A stretch of DNA of 64,000 bases from Gammaproteobacteria bacterium (GTDB lineage: Bacteria; Pseudomonadota; Gammaproteobacteria; Pseudomonadales; Azotimanducaceae): the NCBI GenBank assembly GCA_021773565.1, contig JAJFJZ010000010.1:124001-188000 (forward strand). The letters are read 5' to 3'. The position numbers were made by a program, and so were the translations under genes. Below are positions 9,214-17,329 of this stretch, in pieces. The stretch's first letter is position 1; every line of letters starts with the position of its first letter. The notes beneath the pieces were generated by a model. It made no database searches. It had not been told where the DNA came from and saw nothing but the letters and a program-made list of their open reading frames with translations.

Positions 9214-10464
9214 CTATATTTTGCCCAGTGCCTGTTCAATATCGGCAATCAGGTCTTCAACATTTTCAATACCAACCGAAAACCGGATGAGGCCATCCGT
9301 TATTCCCACAGCTTCTCGTTCCGGTCTGGACATATTTCTATGGGTCATACTCGCAGGACATTGAATGAGGCTGTCGGTAGACCCCAGACTGATTGCGATG
9401 GCGGGAAGTGTGAGTGCGTCGATAAATCTTGTCGCACTGTTGGCACCACCCACCAGCTCAAATGAAACCAGGCCACCAAATCCGTTTTCCATCTGTTTTT
9501 TTGCCATCTCGTGATAACGAAAATCCGGCAGCCCAGGATACAGCACCTTCTGAATTAGTTTGTTTGTATCCAGATACTGAGCTATCTGCATTGCGTTTGA
9601 GGAGTGGCGTTGCATACGTAACTCCAGCGTCTTGAGCCCCATTGCCATTAACCAACTATCGTTGGGGCTGGGACTGGCGCCTAATTCAGATGCGAGTTGC
9701 CATAATTCACTAAACAGATTCACAAATTCAGGATGTCTGCAGACAATAATGCCTCCAGTGGCAACGCCATGCCCTCCTATGTATTTCGTTGAGGAGTGCA
9801 CAACCATATCCGCACCAAAAGACAAGGGTTTCTGGTGATAAGGTGTCGCAAAGGTATTATCCACAATCAGCCAGGCACCGTGCTCATGTGCCAGGTCGGC
9901 GAGGCCTCCCAGATCCTGCACTTCCATTGTAGGGTTGGCAGGGCTCTCAACATATACAACGGAAATATCTCCGGCATCCACAAAGGCCTGTTGCCAATCC
10001 TCAAGATCAAAGCCCTCGACAAATCCCGCTGACATTCCATATCTGGGTGCAATTTCAGACCAGAAGGTATGCGTGCCTCCATATATACTCGCCTGTACGA
10101 GTGCCTTGTCCCCGCTTTTCATTCTCGATAACACCGCCGCGGTAATAGCCCCCATACCGGAACCGGTTACATAGGCGTCTACTATGTCGCAAACGTCCTT
10201 TTCTGGCGCAGCGCGGATCAGGTCTATTCCTTCCAGATAGGCTATCTTTTGTGCAAGCAGCGCAGAATTAGGATTGCGTCCTCGGGTATACACGTAACTG
10301 TCCCTGTCTACTCCGGTAAATGAATCGACGGCTGCCTGCACAGTGTCGAAAGAAAAAGTCGAGGTTTGAAATATAGGCATCACGTGCGCCGAAAGTGCAT
10401 GATGATGTTCGCCAACATGATTAAGCAGCGTCCCTGTTCCCTGCCCTGGATTTACGGATTTCAA
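9214..10464 (-). CDS. Cys/Met metabolism PLP-dependent enzyme (gamma-lyase or synthase type)
   Basis: 416 residues of the trans-sulfuration family (cystathionine gamma-lyase/synthase, methionine gamma-lyase, O-acylhomoserine sulfhydrylase). Seen directly: SYVYTRGRNPNS near the N-terminus, TGSGMGAI for phosphate binding, VYVESPANPTMEV, VDNTFATPY, and SSTKYIGGHG with the PLP-binding Lys. The segment YGGTHTFW has Gly where methionine gamma-lyases usually carry the active-site Cys, so cystathionine gamma-lyase or homocysteine/O-acylhomoserine chemistry is as likely. The start is TTG with AGGAG six bases upstream. It is the first gene of the long minus-strand operon and diverges from the nucleoside phosphorylase. 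Confidence 0.85.
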   Translation of the reverse strand: MKSVNPGQGTGTLLNHVGEHHHALSAHVMPIFQTSTFSFDTVQAAVDSFTGVDRDSYVYTRGRNPNSALLAQKIAYLEGIDLIRAAPEKDVCDIVDAYVTGSGMGAITAAVLSRMKSGDKALVQASIYGGTHTFWSEIAPRYGMSAGFVEGFDLEDWQQAFVDAGDISVVYVESPANPTMEVQDLGGLADLAHEHGAWLIVDNTFATPYHQKPLSFGADMVVHSSTKYIGGHGVATGGIIVCRHPEFVNLFSELWQLASELGASPSPNDSWLMAMGLKTLELRMQRHSSNAMQIAQYLDTNKLIQKVLYPGLPDFRYHEMAKKQMENGFGGLVSFELVGGANSATRFIDALTLPAIAISLGSTDSLIQCPASMTHRNMSRPEREAVGITDGLIRFSVGIENVEDLIADIEQALGKI

Positions 10465-10565
10465 ACTACACTCCTGATTGATCTTTTAACGGCTCTGTAT
10501 AACCATAACAAATGAATTGTGCAGAATACGTTCTATCACACTTTTATTCACAAAAAAGGATAACC
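10465..10565. promoter_or_regulatory. Divergent promoter region between the PLP enzyme and the nucleoside phosphorylase
   Basis: This 101-base gap is the only place from which both divergent genes can be transcribed. It is AT-rich, with TATAAC-like and TTGATC-like elements that do not give a well-spaced sigma-70 promoter by eye. A direct repeat TCACA-N7-TCACA occurs near 10535-10551. No operator can be assigned. GGAT precedes the ATG at 10566, and AGGAG precedes the TTG at 10464. Confidence 0.4.
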
Positions 10566-11348
10566 ATGAAGAGTCCCTGGGAAACAAACGATCTGCCTGA
10601 AATTGATACGCCTGAACGGTCCGCATGCCGGGCTACCCGCTGCCTTCCCGGAGAGATTGCACCTTACGTACTTTTGCCCGGTGACCCGGGACGGGCCGCC
10701 CGGATCGCTGAAGAGTGGTTAACGGATGGAAAGCTGGTAATGGCAAACCGGGAATTTCATTCTTACACGGGATCATACAAAGGCGTCCCCGTATCTGTAA
10801 TCTCTACCGGTCTTGGTAGCCCTGGTGCTGCAATGGTGGTGCAGGACCTGCCCCGCCTTGGGGTAAAGGCTGCTATTCGTGTCGGCACAGCAGGCTCGGC
10901 AAAAAAAGAAGTTGCACCTGGAGACGTGATTATTGGCACCGGAGCAGTGCGGGATGAGGGTGTCTCGCACAAATTCATACCGGCAAATTTTCCGGCGCAG
11001 GCTAACCTGCAAGTGAGTAATGCACTAAACGCTGCGGCCAGGGAAAGTAACGCAAATGTCCACTGTGGCATTGTGCATACGTCGGATGCATTCAAACACC
11101 CCAATCTGGCAGATGAGCAGATGCTTTACAGCAATGCCGGTGTTCTGGCATTTGAAATGGAAGCGAGTGCAGTAATGATACTGGCACAGCTCAATAACAT
11201 ACCAGTGGGGTGTATATTCAGCATAGATGGCTATGTACAAAACGTAGCAAGTGGTAATACCAGACCAGATTCAGAAGCTCGTAATCGGGGAATCAAAACA
11301 GCCATAACCGTATCGCTGGAAGCCCTCGCTACTCTGGCTGGATCCTGA
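10566..11348 (+). CDS. Nucleoside phosphorylase, uridine phosphorylase-like (NP-I family)
   Basis: 260 residues of the hexameric NP-I fold. Motifs: LLPGDPGRAARIA (phosphate loop), ANREFHSYTGSYKG, STGLGSPGAAMVV, RVGTAGS, SHKFIPANFPA (as in Udp), and FEMEASAVMILAQ, the MEME-type ribose-binding helix. It should split a nucleoside with phosphate into base and pentose-1-phosphate. The Gln-X-Arg pair that binds uracil in E. coli Udp is not evident in the equivalent stretch (FKHPNLADEQMLY), so the base is open. Start ATG 10566 follows an AAGGATAACC ribosome site; upstream in-frame codons lack one. It is flanked on both sides by MtnA-like isomerases, which take pentose-1-phosphates as substrates. Confidence 0.82.
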   Translation: MKSPWETNDLPEIDTPERSACRATRCLPGEIAPYVLLPGDPGRAARIAEEWLTDGKLVMANREFHSYTGSYKGVPVSVISTGLGSPGAAMVVQDLPRLGVKAAIRVGTAGSAKKEVAPGDVIIGTGAVRDEGVSHKFIPANFPAQANLQVSNALNAAARESNANVHCGIVHTSDAFKHPNLADEQMLYSNAGVLAFEMEASAVMILAQLNNIPVGCIFSIDGYVQNVASGNTRPDSEARNRGIKTAITVSLEALATLAGS

Positions 11349-11413
11349 TAGATAGTTGTTTGGCGAGACAGAGATTTGTAGTTGAAAGAACCGAGGGCTA
11401 GCTGCCGGATTGA

Positions 11414-12472
11414 TTACCACACCGAATAGTTAACAAGCGCTTCGGGTTTTAGTACTCCGTGCACCGTAACCACACCAGCTACCAGTTGCGGTGGGCATAT
11501 ATCAAATGCTGGATACCATGCATCGATAGATTCTACAGTGGTGGGCTGCCCCATGGCCTGCCGTATTTCGGCTGCATCACGGTATTCCATCTTAATATCA
11601 CTCCGTGTTTGGCTATCTTCATCCTTGCCCCATGCAAAAGCATAGAACGGAATATTGTGATATTGAGCGGCAAGGGCGAGCTGGAAAGTGCCTATTTTGT
11701 TTACCACATGACCATCCACCGTTATCAGGTCTGCAGCCGTAATGTACTTGTGAATAAGACCCTCTGACATAACGTAGGCAGGCATGTTGTCGGTTAAAAG
11801 TTTCACCCTGATACCAAGTTCGTGCAAACAGGGCGAGGTAAGTTTTGCACCCTGAAAATAGGGCCGGGTTTCAGGAGTAAAGACCTGTACCCGTTTACCG
11901 TCACGAACAGCCATTGCAACTGCGACAATAAACCCGGTTTCGGCGAAACAGTTTGTCAGAATTCCGTCACCATCCTCGATGAGTGAGGCAGCATGACGGG
12001 CACGAATTGCATAGTTTTCGTACAGCGCACTTATAGCACGCTCAATCCATTCGGCAATAGCGTTCTCTACCGAATCACCTGACTCAAGCGCTCTCACAGC
12101 AGATTCCAGTAACAGTTCAAGACGCCTTGCCATGGCGGTATTGGTTGGTCTTGTCACAACAAGGCGATCCCGCGCCCCGGAGAGATGTGCGCACACTTTT
12201 TGCTGTGCTTCACCCTTTACTTCGCAAGCCGCCAGCATCATTGCCTGCGCAGCAGCCATCCAGGGGCCGCCCCCCTGGGTAACCATCTGCTCAATGGCCA
12301 TTGCTACTTCTTCAACGCTGTTACAGCGAACAAATTCTCTCGAAAATGGATACTTGCGCCGATCACAAATATAAACAGAGCCGTCTTCATATCGCGCAAT
12401 ATTCTCCGGCCTGAGCAAAAACGGCAGGAGCTCTGTAATCTTTTCCTGTGTAGCCACCTCACCTGTAATCAT
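11414..12472 (-). CDS. MtnA/eIF2B-like sugar-phosphate isomerase, copy 2
   Basis: 352 residues. It keeps TRPTN, ILTNCFAE with the catalytic Cys, TPETRPYFQGAKLT, LLTDNMPAYV and ITAADLITVDGHVVNKIGTF with the catalytic Asp, so an active isomerase is likely. The MtnA RGAP loop reads QGGGPWM here and QGAYSIS in copy 1; both have lost the Arg, and the two copies are clearly diverged. It is the last gene of the MarR-headed operon, 21 bases after the HpaH-like gene, and ends 65 bases from the convergent nucleoside phosphorylase. A role on pentose-1-phosphate or a related aldose phosphate is inferred from family and neighbours. A non-catalytic eIF2B-like role cannot be excluded. Confidence 0.76.
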   Translation of the reverse strand: MITGEVATQEKITELLPFLLRPENIARYEDGSVYICDRRKYPFSREFVRCNSVEEVAMAIEQMVTQGGGPWMAAAQAMMLAACEVKGEAQQKVCAHLSGARDRLVVTRPTNTAMARRLELLLESAVRALESGDSVENAIAEWIERAISALYENYAIRARHAASLIEDGDGILTNCFAETGFIVAVAMAVRDGKRVQVFTPETRPYFQGAKLTSPCLHELGIRVKLLTDNMPAYVMSEGLIHKYITAADLITVDGHVVNKIGTFQLALAAQYHNIPFYAFAWGKDEDSQTRSDIKMEYRDAAEIRQAMGQPTTVESIDAWYPAFDICPPQLVAGVVTVHGVLKPEALVNYSVW

Positions 12473-12493
12473 TTACCAGCACCCTCAATTCTC

Positions 12494-13297
12494 TTATACG
12501 AAACGACAGGAAATTCCGCCAAGCGGGCCATAATCTGCATGCACCGTGTCCCCCGCCTCAATACTTACTGGCCTGGTAAACGAACCTGACAATATCACCT
12601 GGCCGGGAAGCAGGGCGACGCCATGGGGCGCGAATCTTTTGGCGACCCAACATATTCCATTCGCTGGATGATTCAGCACCCCGGCAGCAAGACCAGTTTC
12701 TTCCAGTACACCATTGAGATAAAACAAGGCACCACACCAGCGCAAATCCACAGCTTCCGGTTTAACGGGGCGGCCTCCCATGATTATGCCCGCATTAGCT
12801 GCGTTATCAGCAATGGTATCGCAAATCTTTCGGCTATATCCCGTATCGGGATGCACTCTGTGGCTTCGCGCAGCAATTATTTCAAGAGCTGGTATCACAT
12901 AGTCCGTTGCATTAAGCACATCAAACAAACTTACGTTTTCACCTTCCAGCCTGTCTTTCAAGACAAAGGCCAACTCTACTTCAACGCGTGGATCGCAGAA
13001 CTGCGCAGCATCGATATCCGCGCCATCGGCAAAAACCATCTCGTCCAGTAACACGCCATAATCCGGTTCATCAATTTTCATAACGCTTTGCATAGCACGC
13101 GAAGTAAGGCCGATTTTGTACCCTACAATTCGCTGTCCTTCAGATATTTTTCTGTCCACCCAACATTTTTGTACCGCATAGGCCTCATCCATTGTTATAT
13201 CCGGATGCGAAAGTGTTACAGGATCGATGGCCTGGCGATTATTCTCTGCCTGATACAGATCATCCGCTGCCTGGCGAATTTGCTTTTCGTTTAACAT
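12494..13297 (-). CDS. hpaH: 2-oxohept-4-ene-1,7-dioate hydratase family protein (HpaH-like)
   Basis: 267 residues, the size and pattern of HpaH/MhpD hydratases in the FAH-like superfamily. Motifs: GYKIGLTSRAMQ near residue 60, PDYGVLLDEMV, DPRVEVELAFVL with the metal-binding Glu residues, and IPALEIIAARS. The known reaction adds water to 2-oxohept-4-ene-1,7-dioate, late in 4-hydroxyphenylacetate (homoprotocatechuate) degradation; relatives act as 4-oxalocrotonate decarboxylase. It lies 15 bases after the HpaF-like gene, as expected for consecutive pathway steps. HpaD, HpaE, HpaG and HpaI are not in the window, so the real substrate here may differ. Confidence 0.85.
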   Translation of the reverse strand: MLNEKQIRQAADDLYQAENNRQAIDPVTLSHPDITMDEAYAVQKCWVDRKISEGQRIVGYKIGLTSRAMQSVMKIDEPDYGVLLDEMVFADGADIDAAQFCDPRVEVELAFVLKDRLEGENVSLFDVLNATDYVIPALEIIAARSHRVHPDTGYSRKICDTIADNAANAGIIMGGRPVKPEAVDLRWCGALFYLNGVLEETGLAAGVLNHPANGICWVAKRFAPHGVALLPGQVILSGSFTRPVSIEAGDTVHADYGPLGGISCRFV

Positions 13298-13312
13298 GAA
13301 GCAGAACCCTCT

Positions 13313-13699
13313 CTATGCAGACACGTAGTTGCGCAGGTTATTTTTATTATACTTTAATGTCGGAGGCAGTTCGGTCATCTCAAATGAGATAGCCAGGCCC
13401 TGCCGCACATAAATCGGATCCAGATGGGTACCAAGCACCTCAAAAAATGATTCGGCTGCGGCTTTTTTTTCCGCATCACTCCGTCCAGCTCCCAGCTTCA
13501 CCTGAAGATGGACAAATCCATGATTTGCATTCCCATCGGCAACACGAAAATGTTCACATCTGTGTGCTCGACTACGAATCCCCGCCAGGGGTAACAATTG
13601 TGTATCAATTGCGGCCTGATGCAGTTTTTCAAACAGCGTATTCAGATCCAGTTCCTGCTGCCCCAGATTGGCGGAATATTCCAGAATAAAGTGCGCCAT
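13313..13699 (-). CDS. hpaF: 5-carboxymethyl-2-hydroxymuconate isomerase family protein (HpaF-like)
   Basis: 128 residues, the full length of HpaF/HpcD, a trimeric member of the tautomerase superfamily. It begins MAHFILEYSANL, so the catalytic Pro-1 seen in most of the superfamily is replaced by Ala after Met removal; HpcD-type enzymes do use Pro-1 (MPHFIVEC). This is a difference in a key residue, and activity should be treated with caution. The rest (SRAHRCEHFRVADGNANHGFVHLQVKLGAGRS) fits the family well. Within the operon it lies between the P-loop kinase-like gene and hpaH. Confidence 0.82.
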   Translation of the reverse strand: MAHFILEYSANLGQQELDLNTLFEKLHQAAIDTQLLPLAGIRSRAHRCEHFRVADGNANHGFVHLQVKLGAGRSDAEKKAAAESFFEVLGTHLDPIYVRQGLAISFEMTELPPTLKYNKNNLRNYVSA

Positions 13700-13793
13700 A
13701 CGATTTTCTACCTTTGATTTCTACTCGCACCAATATAACACGCTGGTGAATAATCAAATCGTATCCGGCGCATTATATACCTTCCGTCCAAGT

Positions 13794-14657
13794 TCATATC
13801 CTGTACCAATGCTCAACGTCCTGTTGTAATTGCTCACGCGTGAAGTCCCGTTCAAGCTGTGCAAATATATCAGCCACATCAGCGGCTGTGGCAGACAACT
13901 CCGAACGCACTACGCCAAGCTCATACACGGAACCCACAACGGGTAAGGCTGCGTCAATTCGCAGACACCGGAATTGCCGGTTCTGTAATAGATAGGCATA
14001 CGCCCGAGCATATATATCCGGGTCATAAGCACCACTGCTAGCTTCACACAACCCCAGCAATTGAGACATATCCAGTATTTGTTGCCAGTTCAGCTCCACC
14101 ATAGCTGGTGGCGCATCATGTAATTCCCGTTCATGCTGCGGCTTCGAAATACTGTTAGATCTGCGGGAGACAATGTATTGTCGTAGTTCAACGGAGGGTA
14201 CGGGAACAATAAAGCGGGTCAACTCACTTGCCAGCAGAGCTTCTATTGCATCATCGATGCTCTGAACCACTTCAATTAACCGGTTACCCACCAGGGGTAA
14301 CTCACCGATTAGTATATTTTCTTCTGCGCAATATTCTTCATTCCATTTTGCAATACCCCTGCGCGCCCATAGCCCAACCGCTTTACGAATGACTGCATGG
14401 GTAAGCCCATTAATCTCTGGGTACTTGTGCATAATCTCGGGTGTCTGGAATGCTTCGCGGGTAAGGTCCCACTGCAACAAATGCACTACCCGACCCCTAC
14501 TTGCTGAAATTTTTGCAAGTTGCTGTATATACAAGCTTTTTCCGACACCCGACAAGCCTGCAAAAAAAACAATCCGCTTATTGCTTGCCTCCATTAATGC
14601 CTTATGAATGGCAGATCCTGTCGGCAGGATAATGTCGCTGTTGTTCTCTTCGCCCAT
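13794..14657 (-). CDS. Orphan P-loop kinase-like protein
   Basis: 287 residues. A Walker A loop, GLSGVGKS, lies at about residues 34-41 after a hydrophobic strand (RIVFFA). An acidic ENILIGELP segment near residues 113-121 may serve as Walker B. The rest does not match a kinase family I recognise; the layout (P-loop, then a long helical lid region, 250-300 residues) recalls small-molecule kinases, and a nucleotide-dependent regulator is possible. It lies 9 bases downstream of the ThDP enzyme and 94 bases before the HpaF-like gene. A kinase acting on a sugar phosphate would fit the nearby phosphorylase and isomerases, but this is inference from context. Confidence 0.6.
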   Translation of the reverse strand: MGEENNSDIILPTGSAIHKALMEASNKRIVFFAGLSGVGKSLYIQQLAKISASRGRVVHLLQWDLTREAFQTPEIMHKYPEINGLTHAVIRKAVGLWARRGIAKWNEEYCAEENILIGELPLVGNRLIEVVQSIDDAIEALLASELTRFIVPVPSVELRQYIVSRRSNSISKPQHERELHDAPPAMVELNWQQILDMSQLLGLCEASSGAYDPDIYARAYAYLLQNRQFRCLRIDAALPVVGSVYELGVVRSELSATAADVADIFAQLERDFTREQLQQDVEHWYRI

Positions 14658-14666
14658 AATTTTCTG

Positions 14667-16271
14667 CTATCGAAATCGATTGGCGCTGGGCATATCTCCC
14701 ACCGGAATTTCAACGATTGTGGGCACATCTACTGTGTAGCTTTTCCTGATTGCAGCCCTTACCTCGTCAAAAGAATTGGCACGAATCCCCAGTGCACCAA
14801 ATGATTCTGCCATTTTAACAAAATCCGGATTGTGCAAATCCGTAGCGATCACACGACCCCCGTAATCGTTCTTTTGCATTTCCTGCACGTTTCCGTACTG
14901 GTTGTTATTGAAGAGTAGAACACAGACAGCAATTTTCTGTTGGACCGCCGTGGCCAGTTCCTGTACAGAAAACATGAAACCACCGTCCCCACAAATGGAA
15001 ATTACCGGCACGTCAGGACGCGCAATTTTCACACCCAGGGCGGTGGGAAAGCCGTAACCCAATGTTCCCTGATAACCCGTAGTGATGTATGTGCGTGGCT
15101 TGTAAACCGGATAGGCTATTCGACTGGCAAACCCGACCTGAGTGAGTTCATCGACAAAAATGCCATCTTCCCCGAGCTCTTCCCGGATTATCTTCAGATA
15201 ACTTACCTGAGGCTGCAAAACCGAGACTTTTTCCTCCCACGCCTTACTCATCGCAGTAATCTCTGCCTTGCGTGAGGAGCGCTGGATTTTTTTATGGCTC
15301 AGAATATCCAGAAGGACAGGTAGCGCATCCTCTGCGCGGGCGGTTATGGAGATATTCGGATCCAGAAACCTGCTATGGCTTTTCGGGTCAACATCAATTC
15401 TGATTACGGCCGGTTTATGTTCTTTTGCCCAGTTCTGGGAAGGCACGCGCATATTGGTACCCACCGCAATAACTGCATCAGCCTGCATCCAGTACGCTTT
15501 CGCAGCAGGCTGAGGCAAAGACAAATAATGCCTTGCATCGATAACGCCCTTGCCTGTTCTATAGGCCACAACAGGAGCCTGTAATCGCTCGGCAAGCGCT
15601 CTGATTTCCCGGCCTGCGCGCTGAGCGCCGCTGCCTACAAATATCATCGGGCGTTGCGCCCCGGACAGTAACTCTGCTGCCTGTTCAATTACCTGCGCAT
15701 CAGGGATGGGATGCAAATCAGCAATCGGTTCGGTTTGAAGGTTAACCATGCCCCTGGCTTTGAGAATGTCCATGGGTATTTCCAGCGCCACCGGACGAGG
15801 CCTGCCGGAACACAGCTGGTGAAACCCTTGAGATATCATATGGGGGATTTCACCCGGTGAATTTGCGCGTTGCGCATGTTTTGTGAGGGACGCCAGTATA
15901 TTAAGCTGATCATTTATCTCGTGTAGCTCTCCAAACTCCCTGCCAATTGAGGTCGAGGGGATTTGGCCACTTAAACAAAATACCTTTGCATTCAGGGCAT
16001 ACGCTGTCGCCAGTGCTGCAGAAGCGTTTAATACCCCCGGACCCGGAACAACACTAAACATGCCCACATCTCCCGTTGCAAGTGCGTAACCCAACGCCAT
16101 GTACCCAGCACCCTGCTCGTGCCTGGTATGAATTACGCGTATGTCTTTTCCCAGGTCGTGGAGTGCATTAAACAACCAGTCGTTTTGATAACCTGGTATG
16201 CAAAACAGAGTGTCAATATTGTGCGCAAGCATACTTTTTACAGCCGCCTCGCCACCGGTCATTTTTTCCAT
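14667..16271 (-). CDS. Thiamine-diphosphate-dependent 2-oxoacid decarboxylase / carboligase-like enzyme
   Basis: 534 residues with the three ThDP-enzyme domains. HTRHEQGAGYMALGYA contains the catalytic Glu at about residue 52; FVGSGAQRAGREI lies in the central domain; GDGGFMF at 428 through NNNQYGNVQ near 455 is the ThDP/Mg binding motif. Start ATG 16271 has GGGAG eight bases upstream and overlaps the end of the aminotransferase gene by 13 bases; longer in-frame starts would bury more of that gene. No acetolactate synthase small subunit is nearby, so biosynthetic AHAS is unlikely. Beside an aminotransferase, decarboxylation of an amino-acid-derived 2-oxoacid is the simplest guess. Confidence 0.82.
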   Translation of the reverse strand: MEKMTGGEAAVKSMLAHNIDTLFCIPGYQNDWLFNALHDLGKDIRVIHTRHEQGAGYMALGYALATGDVGMFSVVPGPGVLNASAALATAYALNAKVFCLSGQIPSTSIGREFGELHEINDQLNILASLTKHAQRANSPGEIPHMISQGFHQLCSGRPRPVALEIPMDILKARGMVNLQTEPIADLHPIPDAQVIEQAAELLSGAQRPMIFVGSGAQRAGREIRALAERLQAPVVAYRTGKGVIDARHYLSLPQPAAKAYWMQADAVIAVGTNMRVPSQNWAKEHKPAVIRIDVDPKSHSRFLDPNISITARAEDALPVLLDILSHKKIQRSSRKAEITAMSKAWEEKVSVLQPQVSYLKIIREELGEDGIFVDELTQVGFASRIAYPVYKPRTYITTGYQGTLGYGFPTALGVKIARPDVPVISICGDGGFMFSVQELATAVQQKIAVCVLLFNNNQYGNVQEMQKNDYGGRVIATDLHNPDFVKMAESFGALGIRANSFDEVRAAIRKSYTVDVPTIVEIPVGDMPSANRFR

Positions 16272-17329
16272 TTCGCACTCTCCCTCTCGAACTCGCGCAG
16301 AATATCTTGCAGTATGCAAATAAACTGCTGGTTTGCTTCGGGTACGCCCACGGTTACGCGCACATGTTGTGGCAGGTAAAATGCAGTCCGTACCAGAATA
16401 CCAAAATAGGCCAAGCGCTCTACCAGACATTCTGCTGCTTTACCAAAAGGCACCCTAAAACAAATGAAGTTAGCCTGACTCGGCCAGTACTCAATTCCCA
16501 GATTATCCAATTGCCCCTGCAACCAACGACGTTGTTCTGCGTTACCAGCAACCACCTGTTCAATAAACTTTGTGTCTTTCAAGCCCGCAATCATCGCCGC
16601 CAAACCTACAGAACTTGTTTGAAAAGGTAAGCTGTTACGCCGCAGCTTTTTAATGATGGCCTCACGCGCTATTCCATATCCCAATCGCATACCGGCCATG
16701 CCATACGCTTTGGAGAAGCTATGCAGCACAATAATATTTCTATCCTTTAATACGCAATCCAGCCCACTCGGAAGATCGAATTCATTGGCAAATTGATAAT
16801 ACACACTGTCATAAACCAGCATGGTTTTTGGCGGCAGGCAATCCAGGATTTGGTTTAGCTGCTCTTTGCCAAACCAGGTTCCAGTTGGGTTATTGGGGTT
16901 ACAAACATATACCAAACGTGTATCCCACCGAACGGCTTTCCTGATGGCTTTGGCACTAACAGCGAAGGAATTCGCAGCATCCAGAGGGCACTCTATTACC
17001 CTGGCACCTTTGACCTGCGCCATACGAGAATACGGTGCAAAACACGGCGGACAAACTACCACACTGTTACCGCGCCCGGCTTTAAAGTAGCTGTCTTCAA
17101 TCAGTCTTATCACGTCAACCGCACCATTGGCGGCGATAAAATTACCTGGCAGCAATCCACATCCAAAATGTTCCGCCAGCGCCCGGGTAAGCTGGATATC
17201 CGTTCGCGGAGGATAATAATTTGTGCTACCCACAGCCCGTTTTACGGCTTCCACCGCCATGGGGGAAGGTCCGTAGGGGCTTTCATTGGCAGACATCACG
17301 TGTACTTTATTCGTCGCGCCTTGCACCAT
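16259..17329 (-). CDS. Class I/II aminotransferase, HisC-like
   Basis: 356 residues, fold type I PLP enzyme. Seen: SANESPYGPSP at the N-terminus, CNPNNPTGTW at 143-152, YDSVYYQF, and SFSKAYGMAGMRLGYG with the PLP Lys near residue 207. Length and motifs match histidinol-phosphate / aromatic aminotransferases. The ATG shares a base with the marR stop (TAATG), and the ThDP gene begins inside its 3' end, so it is tightly coupled on both sides. No histidine biosynthesis genes are nearby, so a catabolic or specialised transamination feeding the ThDP enzyme is more likely than histidine synthesis. Confidence 0.85.
   Translation of the reverse strand: MVQGATNKVHVMSANESPYGPSPMAVEAVKRAVGSTNYYPPRTDIQLTRALAEHFGCGLLPGNFIAANGAVDVIRLIEDSYFKAGRGNSVVVCPPCFAPYSRMAQVKGARVIECPLDAANSFAVSAKAIRKAVRWDTRLVYVCNPNNPTGTWFGKEQLNQILDCLPPKTMLVYDSVYYQFANEFDLPSGLDCVLKDRNIIVLHSFSKAYGMAGMRLGYGIAREAIIKKLRRNSLPFQTSSVGLAAMIAGLKDTKFIEQVVAGNAEQRRWLQGQLDNLGIEYWPSQANFICFRVPFGKAAECLVERLAYFGILVRTAFYLPQHVRVTVGVPEANQQFICILQDILREFERESAKWKK

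Noticed and set aside
10535-10551. CRP/Vfr binding site in the divergent region
   Set aside because: TCACA occurs as a direct, not inverted, repeat with 7-base spacing, which does not fit the TGTGA-N6-TCACA pattern.
14667-16271. Acetolactate synthase large subunit (ilvI/ilvB)
   Set aside because: No regulatory subunit or ilvC nearby; the operon context is catabolic. It remains a generic ThDP enzyme.
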